From Pseudomonadota bacterium (GTDB lineage Bacteria; Pseudomonadota; Gammaproteobacteria; Xanthomonadales; Xanthomonadaceae): a stretch of 59,101 bases of DNA. Made by a program: the position numbers and the translations under genes. This document shows positions 56,148 through 59,101 of the stretch, piece by piece. Location of the stretch: assembly GCA_023419315.1 (NCBI GenBank), contig JAEZYE010000016.1:1-59101 (forward strand), read 5' to 3'. The notes under the pieces were generated by a model. It did not search any database. It was given only the letters and a program-made list of their open reading frames with translations, and was not told the DNA's origin. Each line of letters begins with the position of its first letter. Within the stretch, counting starts at the first letter, position 1.

Positions 56148-57059
56148 ATGCCCCGCTCCCTGCTCGCGGCCGGCGTGCTCGCCTCCCTGATCACCCTGGG
56201 CGCATGCAAGCGCACCGAAGACGCTGCGCCTGCCGCGGCTCCCGCCCCGCCCGCCGCCGCCGAAGAAACGCAGGCCGCGCAAGCCGGCGCGCACGACAAC
56301 CTCAACGCGGTCGCCTGGGTGCAGACCTCGGTGGAGTACCGCGCGGTCTCCGAGCAGACCTATCGGGCCGCCGCGGATCGCCTCGATGCAGCGCTCAAGG
56401 AACGCCACTGGGATGCGCTGGTGCCGGGCGAACGCGGCAACGCGGCCACCGGCCTGAAGCCGGCCGTCGTGCTGGATGTGGACGAAACCGTGCTGGACAA
56501 CTCGCCCTACCAGGCGCGCCTGGTCCACGACGGCAAGGAATACGACGAAGTCAGCTGGGACCAGTGGGTCGCCGAAAAGAAGGCCAAGCCCGTACCGGGC
56601 GTAGTCGATTTCGCCAAGGCCGCCACCGCCAAGGGCGTGACCTTGCTGTACATCTCCAACCGCGCCGTCCACCTCAAGGAAGCCACGTTGGCGAACCTGC
56701 GCGAAGCCGGCCTGCCGGTGGCGGACGACAGCGTGTTCCTCGGGCTGGGCACCGTGGTTGAAGGCTGCGAGCAGAACGGCTCGGAAAAGAACTGCCGCCG
56801 TCGCTTGGCCGGACAGAAGTACCGTGTGCTGATGCAGTTCGGCGACCAGCTCGGCGATTTCGTCCAGGTCGAGGTCAATACGCCGGACGGCCGCAACAAG
56901 CTCTATGACGAATACGAAGACTGGTTCGGCGAACGCTGGTGGATGCTGCCGAACCCGACCTACGGTTCGTGGGAGCCGGCGCTGTTCAACAACGAGTGGT
57001 CGCAGGCTCCGGGGGCACGCCACGACGCCAAGCAGGCGGCGCTGGATCTGGCCCGATGA
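56148..57059 (+). CDS. Acid phosphatase lipoprotein (HAD class B/C, e(P4)-like 5'-nucleotidase)
   Basis: A 303-residue lipoprotein: lipobox LGAC with C20 and a Pro/Ala linker. The HAD loop VLDVDETVLDNS (108-119) supplies nucleophile D110 and acid D112. SNRAVHLKEAT is the second HAD motif and FGDQLGDF the fourth. The family (SurE-unrelated, like Haemophilus e(P4)) dephosphorylates nucleotides outside the cytoplasm. Stop overlaps pyrF start as ATGA. Confidence 0.9.
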   Translation: MPRSLLAAGVLASLITLGACKRTEDAAPAAAPAPPAAAEETQAAQAGAHDNLNAVAWVQTSVEYRAVSEQTYRAAADRLDAALKERHWDALVPGERGNAATGLKPAVVLDVDETVLDNSPYQARLVHDGKEYDEVSWDQWVAEKKAKPVPGVVDFAKAATAKGVTLLYISNRAVHLKEATLANLREAGLPVADDSVFLGLGTVVEGCEQNGSEKNCRRRLAGQKYRVLMQFGDQLGDFVQVEVNTPDGRNKLYDEYEDWFGERWWMLPNPTYGSWEPALFNNEWSQAPGARHDAKQAALDLAR

Positions 57060-57775
57060 GCACGCCGTTCGCGCTGGGCGCGCGCGAGCGCCTGATCGTC
57101 GCGCTGGATGAATCCACCGGTGCGGACGCGCTGGCTTGGGTGGATCGGCTGGGCGATGCGGTCGCGTTCTACAAGATCGGCATGGAGCTGTTGGCCTCCG
57201 GCGACTACTTCCGCGTGCTGGACGAACTTGCCCGCCGCGACAAGCGCGTGTTCGTGGATCTGAAGTTCTTCGACATCCCCGCCACGGTGGCCGGCGTCAT
57301 CCGCGGCCTGTCGCGCTGGCCCGTGACCTACTGCACCGTTCACGGCTGGCACGCCGGGATGATGGAAGCCGCGGCCGCCGCCCGCAGCGGTGACATGCGC
57401 CTGCTGGCGGTCACCGTGCTCACTTCTATGGATGCGAACGATCTGCGTTCCATGGGCATCGACGGCGAACCGGCAGACATCGTCCTTCAACGTGCGAAGG
57501 CGGCGCAGGCGGCCGGCATCGACGGCGTCATCGCATCGGGTCAGGAAGCCGGGTTGATCCGCGCGGCAGCCGGCGCCGGCTTCGACATCGTGTGCCCCGG
57601 TATCCGTCCGGGCGGTCCGGTCGGCGACGATCAGAAGCGCACCGTTGGGGTGGCCGAAGCCTTCCAGCGCGGCGCCGACGCCATCGTGGTGGGGCGGCCG
57701 ATCCGCCAGGCTGCGGACCCCCGCGCCGCCGCCGAGGCCATCCAGAACGAGATTCGGTCAGCCTTTGGTCAATGA
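57056..57775 (+). CDS. pyrF: Orotidine 5'-phosphate decarboxylase
   Basis: A 239-residue TIM-barrel enzyme that makes UMP. Catalytic residues D18 (VALDES), K40, D68-x-K70-x-x-D73 (DLKFFDIPAT) and the phosphate loop VGRPI near the end are present. It is translationally coupled to the acid phosphatase gene, tying nucleotide scavenging to pyrimidine synthesis in one operon. Confidence 0.97.
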   Translation: MSTPFALGARERLIVALDESTGADALAWVDRLGDAVAFYKIGMELLASGDYFRVLDELARRDKRVFVDLKFFDIPATVAGVIRGLSRWPVTYCTVHGWHAGMMEAAAAARSGDMRLLAVTVLTSMDANDLRSMGIDGEPADIVLQRAKAAQAAGIDGVIASGQEAGLIRAAAGAGFDIVCPGIRPGGPVGDDQKRTVGVAEAFQRGADAIVVGRPIRQAADPRAAAEAIQNEIRSAFGQ

Positions 57776-57807
57776 ATTCAAATAGTTGTACTTGAATAAT
57801 TCAGGTA

Positions 57808-57836
57808 TTGCTTTAGCTCTATGACGGCGATAGGCT
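57808..57836 (+). promoter_or_regulatory. Weak candidate promoter of the lipoprotein gene
   Basis: TTGCTT (57808-57813), 17 bases, TAGGCT (57831-57836) lie in a short AT-rich stretch after pyrF. The match to consensus is only partial. Confidence 0.3.
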
Positions 57837-57902
57837 AGCCGCCAACCGGCCTCGGCCGGTCATGTGCCACAACACAATGTCCTCCGGCTCCGGCCGGTTT
57901 CG

Positions 57903-57937
57903 GGAGGTCCGCGGCCACAGGCACGGCCTCCTTTTTT
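57903..57937 (+). terminator. Hairpin with six T after pyrF, possible attenuator of the next gene
   Basis: GGAGG-T-CCG (57903-57911) pairs with CGG-CCTCC (57924-57931) with one bulged T, then TTTTTT. It is 128 bp after pyrF and 75 bp before the lipoprotein start. Upstream CCTCC (57881-57885) could pair with the same GGAGG instead. Confidence 0.65.
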
Positions 57938-58012
57938 ATGCCCGGCCCGCGGGCTCTATTGCTGGGGACGCCGGACTGCCGCCAAGATGCGGGCCGAACC
58001 GGGGGGCTTTCC

Positions 58013-58939
58013 ATGTCCGCAGTCCGCATTCCACGCTGGCTGATCCTGGCGCTGACGGCGCTGGGCGTCCTGCTGTCGGCCTGCAATCGCGCGCCGGAAG
58101 AACTGGCCGGTGCGCAGTCGGAACCGGCCGCCGCCGTGCGCCAGCTGGTCGGTCATCTGCAACGCGACGATCTTGCCGGCTTTGCGCGCAGCGCGGTGCC
58201 GAAGGAAGACTGGGCGGTGTTCGAACAGGCCTGGCGCGAGGACCGCAGCCGCTGGCCGTTGAGCGAACTGCCGCTGGAGAAGCAACTCGTGCCCATGCTG
58301 GCGACGCTGTCCGCGCCGGGCTCGGAGCAGCGCCTGCGAAGGGAGTTTGATCGCCAGTTCGCCCGCCAGGATCGGGATCTGCGGGAAGCCGCGCGCTCGC
58401 TCGGCCTGTTCGGCGTGGAATACGTCAAGAACGAGCCGCGCTACAACGCCACGCAACGCCAGCATTACACGCAGGTGCTCGGTGCGCTCAGTGCGTGGGC
58501 GCAGCAGGCGCCGCTGTCGGATCCCGCGCTGGCCCGCAACACGATCCAGAAGCTGGCGGCCGCCGCGCGCAAGACCGGATTCACCCGCCCCGAGCAACTG
58601 CGCGAGGCCGGCATGGAGGAAAGCCTGCGCCGGCTGTCGCCTTTCTACGCCGAAGCCAGGGCCACGTTCACGCGCTACGGGCTGCCGCTGGACACCACGC
58701 TCGCCGATCTGCGCACCGGACTGGTGGAACAACAGGGCGACCGCGCCATCGTGCGCATCCACTACCCGCTGGGCGACACCGAAATCGACAGCCAGGTCAG
58801 CCTCCAACGGCGTGGCGGCGAGTGGTATCTCAGCGACTACCTGCGCGAAGCCGACCGCCTGCGCGCCGAAGCCTCCGCCGCCGCACCGTCTGAGGAAAAG
58901 CCGGACGCGGGGACGCCCCCCGTCGCTCCGCCGCCCTGA
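58013..58939 (+). CDS. Lipoprotein of unknown function
   Basis: A 308-residue protein; ATG 58013 begins a lipoprotein signal with lipobox LSAC (C24). The mature part is helical and charged with no domain recognised; the second half has a beta-rich segment (AIVRIHYPLGDTEIDSQVSL, GGEWYLSDYLREA) resembling the fold of NTF2/DUF-type lipoproteins. Proline-rich tail. An earlier ATG at 57938 lies inside the terminator and is implausible. Confidence 0.7.
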   Translation: MSAVRIPRWLILALTALGVLLSACNRAPEELAGAQSEPAAAVRQLVGHLQRDDLAGFARSAVPKEDWAVFEQAWREDRSRWPLSELPLEKQLVPMLATLSAPGSEQRLRREFDRQFARQDRDLREAARSLGLFGVEYVKNEPRYNATQRQHYTQVLGALSAWAQQAPLSDPALARNTIQKLAAAARKTGFTRPEQLREAGMEESLRRLSPFYAEARATFTRYGLPLDTTLADLRTGLVEQQGDRAIVRIHYPLGDTEIDSQVSLQRRGGEWYLSDYLREADRLRAEASAAAPSEEKPDAGTPPVAPPP

Positions 58940-59029
58940 TTGCCGCGTCACATCCGATGGCGGCCTGCCACGGGCGCCGTCCCGCCGCTGCCGCGATCCG
59001 CTTCGATTGCCTGGGCCATAATGCCCCCG

Positions 59030-59101
59030 ATGCCTGAACAGAATTCCCTGCCGTTCCCGGACCCCGCGTCCCCGCCACCGCCGGACAAGAAACCGGAGGT
59101 G
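59030..59101 (+). CDS. Start of an unidentified protein (cut by window end)
   Basis: An open frame from ATG 59030 (MPEQNSLPFPDP...) through the last base, 24 codons, with a Pro-rich N-terminus. ATG 59021 is in the same frame. Too short for identification; it may be the 5' end of a real gene given its position after a lipoprotein gene. Confidence 0.4.
   Translation, partial: MPEQNSLPFPDPASPPPPDKKPEV

Noticed and set aside
57844..57860. ACCGGCC-TC-GGCCGGT palindrome as a stand-alone hairpin
   Set aside because: The full pairing leaves a two-base loop, so only a five-pair stem is feasible; kept only as part of the possible leader.

Overview
The window is about 59 kb of GC-rich DNA from a gammaproteobacterial chromosome. 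Gene content and gene order point to the Xanthomonadales/Lysobacteraceae (Lysobacter-like), but this is inferred from family resemblance and not from a database search. Nearly every stretch is coding. Many neighbouring stop and start codons overlap as ATGA or GTGA, and I see no tRNA, rRNA, CRISPR array, insertion sequence or prophage.

Layout. (1) 1-329 is the 3' end of hemB. (2) 378-6263 is an RHS/YD-repeat island on the minus strand. It holds an RHS C-terminal-half gene with its own signal peptide, two AT-rich small membrane ORFs, and a separate N-terminal-half gene placed downstream, i.e. in permuted order. The end of the RHS gene carries a textbook-like -1 frameshift signal into the first membrane ORF. 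(3) 6483-10674 holds a secreted beta-propeller, aroE, a small membrane protein and a coupled ThuA/DUF4380-like secreted pair. (4) 10641-17388 is a minus-strand operon read in the order RDD, SpoIIM-like, DUF4129, DUF4350, MoxR ATPase, DUF58; the RDD gene has an apparent one-base deletion. (5) 17578-30303 is mostly housekeeping: gamma carbonic anhydrase, aldehyde dehydrogenase, xthA, GlsB-like protein, phosphopantetheinyl transferase, rsmG-parA-parB, a glycosyltransferase plus LAB_N protein, rpmB-rpmG, a cardiolipin synthase, an FAD protein and a secreted beta-propeller-like protein.

(6) 30412-44646 is a regulatory and envelope block. A sodium/solute-symporter hybrid kinase (CrbS-like) and a LuxR-type regulator (CrbR-like) in line with acs fit the known acetate-switch pair. 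Divergent from acs are a DcaP-like porin and an MHS-type transporter. Nested between them is a PmrAB-like two-component system divergent from a PAP2 phosphatase and an EptA-like lipid A phosphoethanolamine transferase. (7) 44737-59101 holds an EF-hand protein and fatty acid desaturase, a TlpA-like thioredoxin, an ABC ATPase-mutM pair, an ECF sigma factor followed by a TPR Ser/Thr kinase, thymidine kinase, Rep helicase, a YceH homologue, an acid phosphatase lipoprotein coupled to pyrF, a lipoprotein behind a possible attenuator-like leader, and the first codons of an unidentified gene.

The items I consider most worth following are the split RHS locus with its frameshift signal, the CrbSR-acs-porin-transporter cluster, the MoxR/SpoIIM/RDD operon and the ECF-kinase pair.
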